Shown: positions 1 to 7,565 of the stretch, piece by piece
Layout: every line of letters starts with the position of its first letter
Numbering within the stretch: the stretch's first letter is position 1
Origin: an uncultured Bacteroidota bacterium
GTDB lineage: Bacteria > Bacteroidota > Bacteroidia > Chitinophagales > Chitinophagaceae
Direction: 5' to 3'
Assembly: GCA_903881265.1 (NCBI GenBank)
Contig: CAIRSV010000115.1
Location: 1-13,112 of the forward strand
Length of the DNA: 13,112 nucleotides
Program-made: the position numbers and the translations under genes
The notes under the pieces: model-generated
The model's database searches: none
Seen by the model: only the letters and a program-made list of their open reading frames with translations
What the model was told of the DNA's origin: nothing

Positions 1-855
1 AGACACCATAGACGGTGCATTTGGCATAGGTGCCTTGATTTGTAATTTTAATCCTGCATCTTCTGCAGCCTTTGTGGTTATTGGGCCAAAGGCGCCTAAT
101 AAGGTGCCATTTTGAGTAAATTTCGGTTGGTTTTCAAACAATGATTTAACGCCACCTGGTGTAAAAAATATAATCATGTCATGCGCTTTATCTAATATTG
201 CGCGAACATCATTGCAAACAGTTTTGTATAAAACAACTTCAGTATATTCAAGCTTATTTTTTTGCAGGCAATCTAAAATTTCATTTCGACAGATATCATT
301 GACAGGCACCACATATTTCTCTTTTGATTTGTGTTTGGCAATGACTTCTAGCATGCTGTTTACTGTGCCGTCAGCACCGTAGAATATTTTTCGTTTCCGA
401 TAGACAATAAATTTCTGCAGGTAAAGGGCAATGGATTCTGTAATACAAAAGTATTTCATCTCTGAAGAAATCTTGATCTTCAACTCGTCACAAATTCTGA
501 AAAAATGATCGATTGCATTACGGCTGTTAAAGATGATTGCACTATGATCTATAATATCTACTTTTTGTGTTCTGAAATCTTTTGCCGAAATTCCTTCAAC
601 AAGAATAAATGGGCAAAAGTCTAAAACGATATTATACTTGCGCTCAAGTTGGAAATAAGGCGATTTGTCAGATTCAGGTTTAGGTTGTGTAATCAAGACA
701 GTCTTGATAGGTTTTGCAGGACTAGCTGCCTTAACAGGCGATTTTTTGGGCAACACAGGCTTGGTCGCCTTGGCAACAGGCTTGCTGTTCTTCTCGCTAA
801 CGGCCTTCTTAACGGAATTCGCTTTAGGCGCTTTCTTTTCTACAACTTTACTCAT
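1..855 (-). CDS. hemD: Uroporphyrinogen-III synthase (HemD), 3' end outside window
   Basis: Probable uroporphyrinogen-III synthase, which cyclises hydroxymethylbilane to uroporphyrinogen III in the cytoplasm, the branch point to heme and other tetrapyrroles. The frame is open from the ATG at 855 to base 1 (285 codons) with no stop, so the gene is cut by the window edge; by family length probably only 10-20 residues are missing. The catalytic region starts near residue 51 (KTVLITQP). It carries the Bacteroidota-type signatures FNSRNAIDHFF, KYFCITESIALYLQKF and, near the end, FGPITTKAAEDAGLKL followed by APSMV. The first 50 residues form a separate Lys/Ala/Pro/Ser-rich tail with 14 lysines and only two acidic residues. 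The gene lies 51 bp downstream of the DUF4271 gene with no promoter or terminator seen between them, so cotranscription is likely. Family call is firm; the tail's role is unknown. Confidence 0.9.
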   Translation of the reverse strand, partial: MSKVVEKKAPKANSVKKAVSEKNSKPVAKATKPVLPKKSPVKAASPAKPIKTVLITQPKPESDKSPYFQLERKYNIVLDFCPFILVEGISAKDFRTQKVDIIDHSAIIFNSRNAIDHFFRICDELKIKISSEMKYFCITESIALYLQKFIVYRKRKIFYGADGTVNSMLEVIAKHKSKEKYVVPVNDICRNEILDCLQKNKLEYTEVVLYKTVCNDVRAILDKAHDMIIFFTPGGVKSLFENQPKFTQNGTLLGAFGPITTKAAEDAGLKLQIKAPMPNAPSMVS

Positions 856-906
856 GTTTTTGCAATAAGTAGTGTTTGTGTTACCAATCAAAAATCTGTC
901 TTCATC

Positions 907-1746
907 TTATCTAATCATTTTAATCAGAATCAAGACAGGAATTATTTCAAAGGCGCAAATGTACAATAAAAAATGTACAAAACTTATCCGAAACAGATTT
1001 CTTAATACCGGTATATTTCGCACATAGCCATAGGCAAAGAAAAGTAGGCACATTGCAGATGCTATCATCAGAAGTGTGTATTGAATGTTGCCCGACGTAA
1101 CAAGAATTAAGATACATAAGGGAAAGAGCAATAACCCTAAAAATTCATTCACAAGTTTTGTGTTAAACAAATAGATATGAACATAATCGCTTCGTTTAAA
1201 TATCCAACCTGTTAAGCGAATCATGCTGATTCTAAAACCTAGAAGGATGAATACGAATAGCGTGCTGATAAGATAATTCATATACCATTTGTCTGAAAAA
1301 TGGGTACTTGATATACCTGTTATTAATTGATATACGATGAATCCAACACTGATAAAAAATATAGAATAGAACCAAATCGAAGCTCTATTATCATTCTCAA
1401 GTTGATCTTTGATATGTCGCTTAGACATACTGATGCCGGTAAATACCTGGAAAAGATTCATGAAGTATCGAGGGAAAATAATTCGTACCATGGAGAAAAA
1501 GAAGAGCAGTAACACTGCCAACAAAAACACAGTAGTTTTATTTGACGAAGGACGTATCTTGACTATGTTCGTAATCTGCTCGACAAGCAATGGATGTGCA
1601 CATAGCACCTTATCGAATCTGTTCGATAGTGATATCATTGATGTATCCGTAACAGCTTCGTCCAAGCCTACGATTGAACTGGCAAACGTAGGTTGCATAC
1701 GTAAGCAGGTCATACAAATGAAAAGAAATATCAGCTTGTGGCGCAT
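907..1746 (-). CDS. DUF4271 family membrane protein
   Basis: A 279-residue integral membrane protein of the DUF4271 family, whose function is unknown. Residues 1-22 look like a cleavable signal peptide (MRHKLIFLFICMTCLRM, cut near FAS). About 50 polar residues follow, then hydrophobic spans near 71-90, 125-146, 155-176, 200-217, 222-241 and 253-276. Family-like features are FPRYF after the first span, a conserved R and GW before a loop with FNTKLVNEFLGLLLFP, and the ending SFVHFLLYICAFEIIPVLILIK. In Bacteroidota, DUF4271 genes commonly sit directly upstream of hemD, as here, which supports the family call and suggests a link to heme synthesis or an associated envelope process. That link is inference from gene order only. 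A TAnnTTTG promoter lies just upstream. Confidence 0.8.
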   Translation of the reverse strand: MRHKLIFLFICMTCLRMQPTFASSIVGLDEAVTDTSMISLSNRFDKVLCAHPLLVEQITNIVKIRPSSNKTTVFLLAVLLLFFFSMVRIIFPRYFMNLFQVFTGISMSKRHIKDQLENDNRASIWFYSIFFISVGFIVYQLITGISSTHFSDKWYMNYLISTLFVFILLGFRISMIRLTGWIFKRSDYVHIYLFNTKLVNEFLGLLLFPLCILILVTSGNIQYTLLMIASAMCLLFFAYGYVRNIPVLRNLFRISFVHFLLYICAFEIIPVLILIKMIR

Positions 1747-1762
1747 ATAATGGACAGATTGC

Positions 1763-1791
1763 CAAAAGTAATTCTAAAGATGAATGTTCAA
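1763..1791 (-). promoter_or_regulatory. Candidate Bacteroidota promoter for DUF4271-hemD
   Basis: Read on the minus strand, the segment has TTG (1791-1789), an 18-base spacer, then TACTTTTG (1770-1763). This matches the Bacteroidota primary sigma pattern TTG/TTTG and TAnnTTTG. The -7 box ends 16 bases before the ATG at 1746, leaving a short leader. No experimental support. Confidence 0.45.
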
Positions 1792-1837
1792 GAATAAACT
1801 AGTTAACAAAATCCTGTTAGTAAATCAGAGGAGCGTG

Positions 1838-3028
1838 TTATCTCAACAATGTGACATTGCCATTAAATACTTTTTTGATGTTGTTTATGAAAGCGACATT
1901 GATTTCATAAATATACACGCCTACCGGTTGGTCAATAGAATTATACTTTCCGTCCCATCCTCTTCCATCGATGCTTGAGGTCGTGAAAATACTTTCGCCC
2001 CAACGATTAAATATATTCATCGTAAACGACGTGACACCGCTAGAAAGAATTTCTCTCGGAAGGAAATAATCATTTCGACCATCGCCGTTTGGAGAAAACG
2101 AGTTTGGAATAGTAAGATAGCAATCACGCTTCACCCAAATGCTATCCGTTGTCGAACATTGGCTTCCGGCCGTTGTTGACGTAACCCAATAGCGACCTGC
2201 TTGCGTAACGGTAATTGCGTTGGTTGTTTCGCCGGTACTCCATACATACACAGCACTTGGATTGTTTAAATCGGCTAAAAGAATGGAACCTGTAATGCCA
2301 GGACAAATCATGGTATCCGGACCTAAATTAACAGCAGGGTAGCCAAAAACTTTAATGGTCTTGCTAGCCTGACTAGGTGCGCATTGCGAATTGATGCCGG
2401 TGAGTACAACAGTATACGTACCTGCTGCATCATAGTTGTGCACTGGATTATGGACATTATTCAAGATCTTACCATCATTAAAATCCCATTGGATTGATTG
2501 AGTGAATGCATTGATAGAATCGTGGAAAAAAATTGGATCGCCCACACAAATGGTATCTTCTGATGTGAATGAAACTAATGGAGCATCTAACACATAAATT
2601 GAATGAGATACAGAATCGGCACAACCTATCGTGTCGGTAATCACAAGGGTAATGGTATAACTACCTGAAGAAGTATAGATATGGGTATTTGAAACGCTGT
2701 TTGTGCCATCGCCCCAATGCCAGTCATAGACAGTTGGGCCACTTATCACAGAATTATCAATTGCCGTCACTACTTCATTCACACAAAAGGTATCAGCTAT
2801 CGAAAAGCTTGCATCAATAGGATGTAAGGTGTTGATTGTAACTATCGTGGAATCTTTGCATCCGCTTAGTTCTGTAATCAGTTTTACATTATAAATACCT
2901 TGCACTGTATAGATGTGTGACGTGTCCTTGCTGTTTGAATAATACCCATCTCCAAAGTTCCATAAATAGGAATATGGGATATTACCGATTCCGTTATTGG
3001 CTACAAACTGAATGGTATCTTCATCACA
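1838..3028 (-). repeat. Paralogous segment, copy 1 (PKD array to CHU_C)
   Basis: This segment encodes the part of the 691-residue protein from GCDEDT to the C-terminus and is homologous to 4019-5278. Over the last 164-165 residues (from VNLGPDT) I count about 118 identical positions by eye, roughly 70%. Shared blocks include DTICVGDP, DGKILNNVHNP, TDSIWVKRDCYL and GRGWDGKYN. The DNA has diverged, so this is an old tandem duplication or repeated domain shuffling, not a recent copy. Confidence 0.8.
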
Positions 3029-3913
3029 TCCGAATTGTTTTATAGTTTGTATGGTTGGGGTAAGGTTGACCGCTTTGATATACACACTATCAGACACATT
3101 GCAAATTTCTCTGAACGAAATATCATCGATGGCAAAATCATTACCACTTGTTGCTGTGGCTTGATCAGTAATACAAATGGTGATGTTTGTATTTGATCCG
3201 CTAAACCAAGTAGCATGAAACTGTGTCCATAAACCAGTGGTAAGAGGCAATGACAAGGCTGTTCCGATCAGTGTACCATTGATTGAAAACTGTAACACGG
3301 CAGGATTACTTGCTACACATGTTGCACCCCAAGCCGAAAAATCGTAGTATGTATTTGGATTAACATTAATGGTCTGACACCAGATATTTACATTCGCAAG
3401 ACCAGCGCCGTTAACCACCATCATTTGCCCGGTACCACTTGTATGATCGCCGAAATTAGCAAAATTGACATGCGTGCTATTCGGATTGGTAGCTATTGCA
3501 AATTGACCTTCCAATGAAAGCAGTCCGTAGGAGCCACCTGTACCGTAAATGTACGATGAATTGAAGATGGTGTTTCCCTGACTGAAATCTCCGTTCGGAA
3601 TCAGATTAGTGGGTGTCACCGCTTGAACTGTCAGCACATAGTTGGCACTTGTTGTTCCTACATTCACAACTGGATTGATGATATTCGGGTTAGATAAGCC
3701 TGCTGCTGGACTCCAGGTGGTATCGACATAATACGGAACACCCGTAGTTGTATACACGCCAGGACTCAATTGAACGGTGGTGTTTTTACAGGCTAAAATC
3801 GTATCAGGCAAGTTGATAATACTGATATTACATTGCGCATTCAATTGTTTACAACTAAAAAGAAGCGAAAACGCTTGAATTAGCAGGAATGAAAATTTGA
3901 ATGCTGGTTTCAT
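1838..3913 (-). CDS. Secreted multi-PKD protein with T9SS type B (CHU_C) sorting domain
   Basis: A 691-residue secreted protein, a predicted cargo of the type IX secretion system. I place the start at the ATG at 3913 because it gives a normal signal peptide (MKPAFKFSFLLIQAFSLLFS... ending NAQ, residues 27-28); the open frame extends 25 codons upstream into the terminator hairpin. Order of parts: an N-terminal Ig-like stretch (about 28-100); a jelly-roll, carbohydrate-binding-like module (about 103-271, from NLIPNGDFSQGN to FAIDDISF); three PKD repeats, with cores WNFGDG at 318, WHWGDG at 398 and WDFNDG at 476, most bounded by cysteines; an Ig-like module (about 527-594); and CHU_C (about 598-691: IPNSFSPNGDGRNDYF, NRWG, GRGWDG, final GNVTLLR). 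The jelly-roll module could bind glycans, but no catalytic motif is seen and the ligand is unknown. The C-terminal part is paralogous to the next gene upstream. Confidence 0.85.
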   Translation of the reverse strand: MKPAFKFSFLLIQAFSLLFSCKQLNAQCNISIINLPDTILACKNTTVQLSPGVYTTTGVPYYVDTTWSPAAGLSNPNIINPVVNVGTTSANYVLTVQAVTPTNLIPNGDFSQGNTIFNSSYIYGTGGSYGLLSLEGQFAIATNPNSTHVNFANFGDHTSGTGQMMVVNGAGLANVNIWCQTINVNPNTYYDFSAWGATCVASNPAVLQFSINGTLIGTALSLPLTTGLWTQFHATWFSGSNTNITICITDQATATSGNDFAIDDISFREICNVSDSVYIKAVNLTPTIQTIKQFGCDEDTIQFVANNGIGNIPYSYLWNFGDGYYSNSKDTSHIYTVQGIYNVKLITELSGCKDSTIVTINTLHPIDASFSIADTFCVNEVVTAIDNSVISGPTVYDWHWGDGTNSVSNTHIYTSSGSYTITLVITDTIGCADSVSHSIYVLDAPLVSFTSEDTICVGDPIFFHDSINAFTQSIQWDFNDGKILNNVHNPVHNYDAAGTYTVVLTGINSQCAPSQASKTIKVFGYPAVNLGPDTMICPGITGSILLADLNNPSAVYVWSTGETTNAITVTQAGRYWVTSTTAGSQCSTTDSIWVKRDCYLTIPNSFSPNGDGRNDYFLPREILSSGVTSFTMNIFNRWGESIFTTSSIDGRGWDGKYNSIDQPVGVYIYEINVAFINNIKKVFNGNVTLLR

Positions 3914-3938
3914 GTTGTTTGAATTGGGAGCTAAGATA

Positions 3939-3946
3939 CAAAGTCT
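3939..3946 (-). promoter_or_regulatory. Weak candidate -7 box for the 691-residue T9SS gene
   Basis: The minus strand reads AGACTTTG, which keeps the TTTG half of TAnnTTTG but lacks TA. It lies 25 bases before the ATG at 3913, just after the terminator, which is where a promoter would be needed. I see no good -33 element at 18-19 bases. Confidence 0.2.
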
Positions 3947-3960
3947 GTATATACCCCCAT

Positions 3961-3999
3961 AAAAAAAGCGGAGAAATTGCATCAGCAACTCTCCGCTTT
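3961..3999 (-). terminator. Rho-independent terminator between the two T9SS genes
   Basis: Perfect 10-bp arms, AAAGCGGAGA (3965-3974) and TCTCCGCTTT (3990-3999), enclose a second small stem, TTGC/GCAA, with a four-base loop. Read on the minus strand, the hairpin runs directly into a run of seven T (bases 3967-3961). It begins 19 bases after the stop codon of the 755-residue gene and ends before the start of the 691-residue gene. It should therefore end the upstream transcript and make the downstream gene depend on its own promoter or on readthrough. Confidence 0.85.
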
Positions 4000-4018
4000 A
4001 ATACATATCCTGTTGAAA

Positions 4019-5278
4019 TTATCTTAGCAAGGTGACATTCCCTTTAAATTCTTTCTTTACATTATTCATAAATTCTGCATTGATGATATAGACAAACACG
4101 CCAAGTGGTTGGTCGATACCATTGTATTTTCCATCCCATCCGCGTCCGTCAACTGCATTTGTTGTGAAAATATTTTCGCCCCAACGGTTATAAATATCCA
4201 TCGTGAACGTTTTTAATCCGCTTGCCAAAAGTTCTCTTGGTAGGAAGTAATCATTTAATCCGTCGCCATTTGGTGAAAAAGAATTTGGAATATTAAGATA
4301 ACAATCACGCTTTACCCAGATGCTATCAGTTGATTTACATTCGCCATTCATACTAGTTACAGTCAACCAATAACGTCCAGGTTGTGTAACAGTGATGGAT
4401 GTAAATGTTTCGCCCGTATTCCATACATTACTAAGTGCAAATGGGTTACTCATATTGGCCAGTAAAATAGAACCCGTAACACCAGGACAGATGGATGTAT
4501 CCGGACCTAAATTCACAATCGGATAATCATCGATTTGTATAGCCTTAGTAATGACCGCATCAGGGCAACGAGGCGTTTTACCCGTGAGCGTTACATTGTA
4601 GATATTACCTGGTGGAATTTGATCCCACGTATGAGATGGGTTGTGCACGTTATTTAAGATTTTGCCATCATCAAAATTCCAAGAGAAAAAGTTAGTGTTC
4701 GCAGAAATCGTATCGGTGAAAAAGACTGGATCGCCAACACAAATTGTATCATCTGACGCAGTAAAATCAACAAACGAAGGAACAATGACATAGACCACTT
4801 GAGTGGCTGTATCCTTGCATCCGAGTGTATCTGTAATAATATGAGTTACGGTATAGGTTCCAGGATTAGCATACGTGTGCGAAACCGGAGCTTGGGTGGT
4901 CATTGTATCACTTGAACCATCACCCCAATCGTAGATATATTCAACCAAGGCCGCAATAACGCTTGATCCTGTTGTAGCTAAGAAACCCTGACCCAAACAA
5001 ACCGAATCCTTTGGTACAACACCAGGTACAGGCGGGTTAGGACCAAGTACTGCAATGGCCGCATTGATCGGGTGTGAAATAACAATCACCTGAATGTCGG
5101 TATCCTTGATACAAGGCGGATGATCTGCGATTAAAGTCACCGTATACGTACCTTGATTTGCATAAATATGGGTTGGGTTAGACGCGGTTGATGTATTTAG
5201 ATCACCAAAAAACCACGTATATGTAGTTCCTGTCTGAGGGTTGGTAATATTAGTAAATGTAACGGTATCCTCGTCACA
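4019..5278 (-). repeat. Paralogous segment, copy 2 (PKD array to CHU_C)
   Basis: This segment encodes the 755-residue protein from GCDEDT to the end and is the partner of 1838-3028. Homology starts abruptly at this motif; the N-terminal modules upstream of it in the two genes show no resemblance. The second PKD of this copy has an extra loop with proline-rich GPNPPVPGVVPKDS that copy 1 lacks. Confidence 0.8.
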
Positions 5279-6286
5279 ACCATAGTTCTTTTTGTAGGTG
5301 AAGCTTGCATTTACCTTTCCTACACCAACTTGATACACCGACGTGAATGAATAAGGTGCGCAACCACCGGTTACATTCACTGTACAAAGCACTGAGTCAA
5401 TAGTAACAGGTGGAGGTAATGTAAGTGTTGTTCCGTTGCCTAAAATAGCGCCTGTTTGCGCATTTGTCCATGTAAATGTATACGCAATTGGAGATGATGG
5501 GCCGTTTGGCGTAAAGCGATAAGCACTATTCACCGCAGACCACTGCGTTCCGTTTCTTCCGGGTACCATATAGGCGACTGTACCAGTTGCGTTTTGGATA
5601 CCTTCATGCGCTACACCGCCATTCCAGCCTGCGCATAATGGTTTTCGCTTAATATTTATATCGATGATATTGGTTAATTCATATAAAACGATTTGTTGTG
5701 TGTCGATAGAAGTAGTGCAACTAAACATAGAAATGTTAGTCCAGCTTACCACCATCGTTCGGCAAGGTGCTACGCCAAATACACCCCAAGTCACTAAGGC
5801 TCCTACATTAGTTGGAAGGATATCATGATGAGGGCTCATGATGGTATTATTGAAGGTATTGTTATTGACTGGTGCAGGACCAAAGCCAGCAGAAGCCCAC
5901 GAATTAAAAAGACCAGCCTGCGATAAGTCAAACCCAATTTGTCCATTAGAACTCACGATCATGTTATTATAGGTATTGCCGAAATAACAAAAAGGAAAAG
6001 GTAGTGGAACGACACCACTCCAGATATCATCAATGGCCACCAAGATTGGATTGGGTCCAACAAATGGAGCTGGATTGAAAGGGATAGTATCACCCAAATA
6101 AGTGGTGGTATTGTTGATGCCTGTCGGAAATGTAACCACCGCAGTCAGATTGAGCGCACTGTCGCAAGGGATAGTACCTCCCGGAGGACCAACTATTTGA
6201 AGCGTTGCACAAGGCTGAGCGTACGAATGTAAACTTACTAATATCAAACAGACAGTAGCCGTCAGAATAGATAATAATCTTCTCAT
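4019..6286 (-). CDS. Secreted NIDO-like, multi-PKD protein with T9SS type B (CHU_C) sorting domain
   Basis: A 755-residue secreted protein and likely T9SS substrate. The start at 6286 is chosen because it gives a clean signal peptide (MRRLLSILTATVCLILVSLH, cut after SYAQ near residue 24); the frame is open for ten more codons upstream. The N-terminal module (about residues 83-260) has VPLPFPFCYFGNTY, VSSNGQIGFD, MSPHHDI, MVVSWTNI and a final SAYRFTPNG. This layout resembles nidogen-like (NIDO) domains common in Bacteroidota surface proteins; the assignment is tentative. Three PKD repeats follow (WFFGDLN near 358, YDWGDG near 452, WNFDDG near 536), then an Ig-like module (588-656) and CHU_C (about 660-755: IPNSFSPNGDGLNDYF, NRWGENIF, GRGWDGKYN, GNVTLLR). 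No enzyme motif is seen; an adhesin or matrix-like role is inference. It lies 110 bp downstream of ctaA, with no clear promoter in the gap. Confidence 0.85.
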   Translation of the reverse strand: MRRLLSILTATVCLILVSLHSYAQPCATLQIVGPPGGTIPCDSALNLTAVVTFPTGINNTTTYLGDTIPFNPAPFVGPNPILVAIDDIWSGVVPLPFPFCYFGNTYNNMIVSSNGQIGFDLSQAGLFNSWASAGFGPAPVNNNTFNNTIMSPHHDILPTNVGALVTWGVFGVAPCRTMVVSWTNISMFSCTTSIDTQQIVLYELTNIIDINIKRKPLCAGWNGGVAHEGIQNATGTVAYMVPGRNGTQWSAVNSAYRFTPNGPSSPIAYTFTWTNAQTGAILGNGTTLTLPPPVTIDSVLCTVNVTGGCAPYSFTSVYQVGVGKVNASFTYKKNYGCDEDTVTFTNITNPQTGTTYTWFFGDLNTSTASNPTHIYANQGTYTVTLIADHPPCIKDTDIQVIVISHPINAAIAVLGPNPPVPGVVPKDSVCLGQGFLATTGSSVIAALVEYIYDWGDGSSDTMTTQAPVSHTYANPGTYTVTHIITDTLGCKDTATQVVYVIVPSFVDFTASDDTICVGDPVFFTDTISANTNFFSWNFDDGKILNNVHNPSHTWDQIPPGNIYNVTLTGKTPRCPDAVITKAIQIDDYPIVNLGPDTSICPGVTGSILLANMSNPFALSNVWNTGETFTSITVTQPGRYWLTVTSMNGECKSTDSIWVKRDCYLNIPNSFSPNGDGLNDYFLPRELLASGLKTFTMDIYNRWGENIFTTNAVDGRGWDGKYNGIDQPLGVFVYIINAEFMNNVKKEFKGNVTLLR

Positions 6287-6396
6287 GGAAAAGGATTTAA
6301 AAACTGAAAAATACAAAAAAATAATAAAAAAGTGGGTATAACTTCTGAAAAAGACGCTAAAAGATGAATTATAGTTTGTTGAAGTGAAAGATTGGA

Positions 6397-7443
6397 TTAG
6401 GCTTTATTCTCCGGTTTTTCTGACACCAAATAAATGACCCATACAAAACTCATCACCAAACACATGGCTATAATCTGGTGAAATAAGGCCAAATATTCAA
6501 ACACCCCAAGCCCGTTTCTAGTAAGATGCGTTGCATTAAGCACTGATAATATGCCCAATACAACCTGCGCAAATACCAATATCAATGGAACGATAGTATA
6601 CCTTGTAAATAGCGCTGAATCCTTGACCAGTCTACATTTTCTAAACCATACTAGGATTGTAATAAAGAGGATAAAGGCCATTGTACGATGCACATAATGC
6701 ACATTGATTGGGTGATGCAGAAAATTTTGCTGAAGCAATTCTGCCGGAAAAATACTCCCATTGATGCCCGGCCAAGTAGGTGCAACGTTCGCTGCTTTTA
6801 ATCCGGCCATAAAGGCGCCATAGACTAATTGAATCGAAAGCAAAGTAAGCACAGCTATCGACGTATGTTTCAAATGGTGACTTGCGATACGATCTTTTTT
6901 TTCGACAAGAAGACTCAGTGCAAACCAATACGTGAATCCAATCAAAACAAGGGCCGAGATGAAATGAATCGCAAGACGAATATGACTGACATATAAATTA
7001 TTGTCGTCATTGAGCCCGCTAGCAACCATAATCCATCCAATGAGTCCTTGACAAAGCCCTAATGTAAAGAGGCCAAGAAGTTTGGGCACCATCTCTTTCG
7101 TAATGATTTTTTTATATAAAAACCAACTAAACGGAACAAGAAATACCACGCTGATGAACCTTGCCCAATTACGATGAAACCATTCCCAGAAAAAAATCAA
7201 CTTAAAGTCGGAAAGGGTGAAATCCTGATTCAGGTATTTATACTGCGCGATCTGCTTGTATTTTTCAAATAGTTGCAGCCATTCTGCTTGACTCATCGGG
7301 GGTAAAGCGCCCAACAAAGGCTTCCATTCAGTAATCGACAAACCCGAACCTGTAAGTCGCGTTATACCGCCCAACAATACCTGCACCATCAGCATAAACA
7401 CGCCAAGTAATAACCAACGACCGACAATTTTATTTTTATCCAT
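6397..7443 (-). CDS. ctaA: Heme A synthase, COX15/CtaA family
   Basis: A 348-residue membrane enzyme that oxidises the C8 methyl of heme O to give heme A for aa3-type cytochrome oxidases. About eight hydrophobic spans are visible, in two four-helix halves. Family motifs are GGITRLTGSGLSITEWKP (25-42), EWFHRNWAR (87-95, His90), SHIRLAIHF (153-161, His160), HYVHRTMAF (249-257, His252) and LFHQIIAM (320-327, His322). The four histidines are the expected heme ligands. The cysteine pairs of the Bacillus-type CtaA are absent, as in the COX15-type branch. Length is normal. No cytochrome oxidase or heme O synthase gene is in the window. A TAnnTTTG promoter and a small inverted repeat lie just upstream, and rnhB diverges from it. 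Confidence 0.93.
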   Translation of the reverse strand: MDKNKIVGRWLLLGVFMLMVQVLLGGITRLTGSGLSITEWKPLLGALPPMSQAEWLQLFEKYKQIAQYKYLNQDFTLSDFKLIFFWEWFHRNWARFISVVFLVPFSWFLYKKIITKEMVPKLLGLFTLGLCQGLIGWIMVASGLNDDNNLYVSHIRLAIHFISALVLIGFTYWFALSLLVEKKDRIASHHLKHTSIAVLTLLSIQLVYGAFMAGLKAANVAPTWPGINGSIFPAELLQQNFLHHPINVHYVHRTMAFILFITILVWFRKCRLVKDSALFTRYTIVPLILVFAQVVLGILSVLNATHLTRNGLGVFEYLALFHQIIAMCLVMSFVWVIYLVSEKPENKA

Positions 7444-7459
7444 ATTCGATAAGAAGTCG

Positions 7460-7490
7460 CAAAGCTACACGAGGAAAGTGTAGGAGAAAA
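7460..7490 (-). promoter_or_regulatory. Candidate promoter of ctaA
   Basis: On the minus strand, TTTT (7490-7487), a 19-base spacer and TAGCTTTG (7467-7460) match the Bacteroidota -33/-7 pattern, with an exact -7 box. The box ends 16 bases before the ATG at 7443, so the leader is very short. Confidence 0.5.
7465..7483. promoter_or_regulatory. Inverted repeat within the ctaA promoter spacer
   Basis: CTACAC (7465-7470) and GTGTAG (7478-7483) are perfect 6-bp arms around a seven-base centre. The repeat overlaps the first three bases of the -7 box and fills most of the spacer. It could be an operator for a dimeric regulator. A 6-bp repeat can also arise by chance, and nothing identifies a regulator. 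Confidence 0.3.
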
Positions 7491-7538
7491 GATTTTAAGG
7501 AATAGTATTTTACAATAGGTGGTAAGCACCTTATGCCC

Positions 7539-7546
7539 TTACTTTG
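7539..7546 (+). promoter_or_regulatory. Weak candidate -7 box of rnhB
   Basis: TTACTTTG differs from TAnnTTTG at one base and ends 19 bases before the TTG start of rnhB, a spacing like that of the other promoters here. No convincing -33 element is visible. A short inverted repeat, AGGTG/CACCT (7517-7531), lies where one would be. Confidence 0.3.
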
Positions 7547-7565
7547 CCCTCATTAAATTTTTCAT

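Noticed and set aside
649..969. Plus-strand frames of 67 and 106 codons over the start of hemD
   Set aside because: They are antisense to hemD, and their sequence reflects its lysine-rich tail.
1784..1837. Possible terminator after the 691-residue T9SS gene
   Set aside because: Only a 4-bp TAAC/GTTA stem and the palindrome AACTAGTT are present, with no adequate stem plus T-run, so readthrough into DUF4271-hemD cannot be judged.
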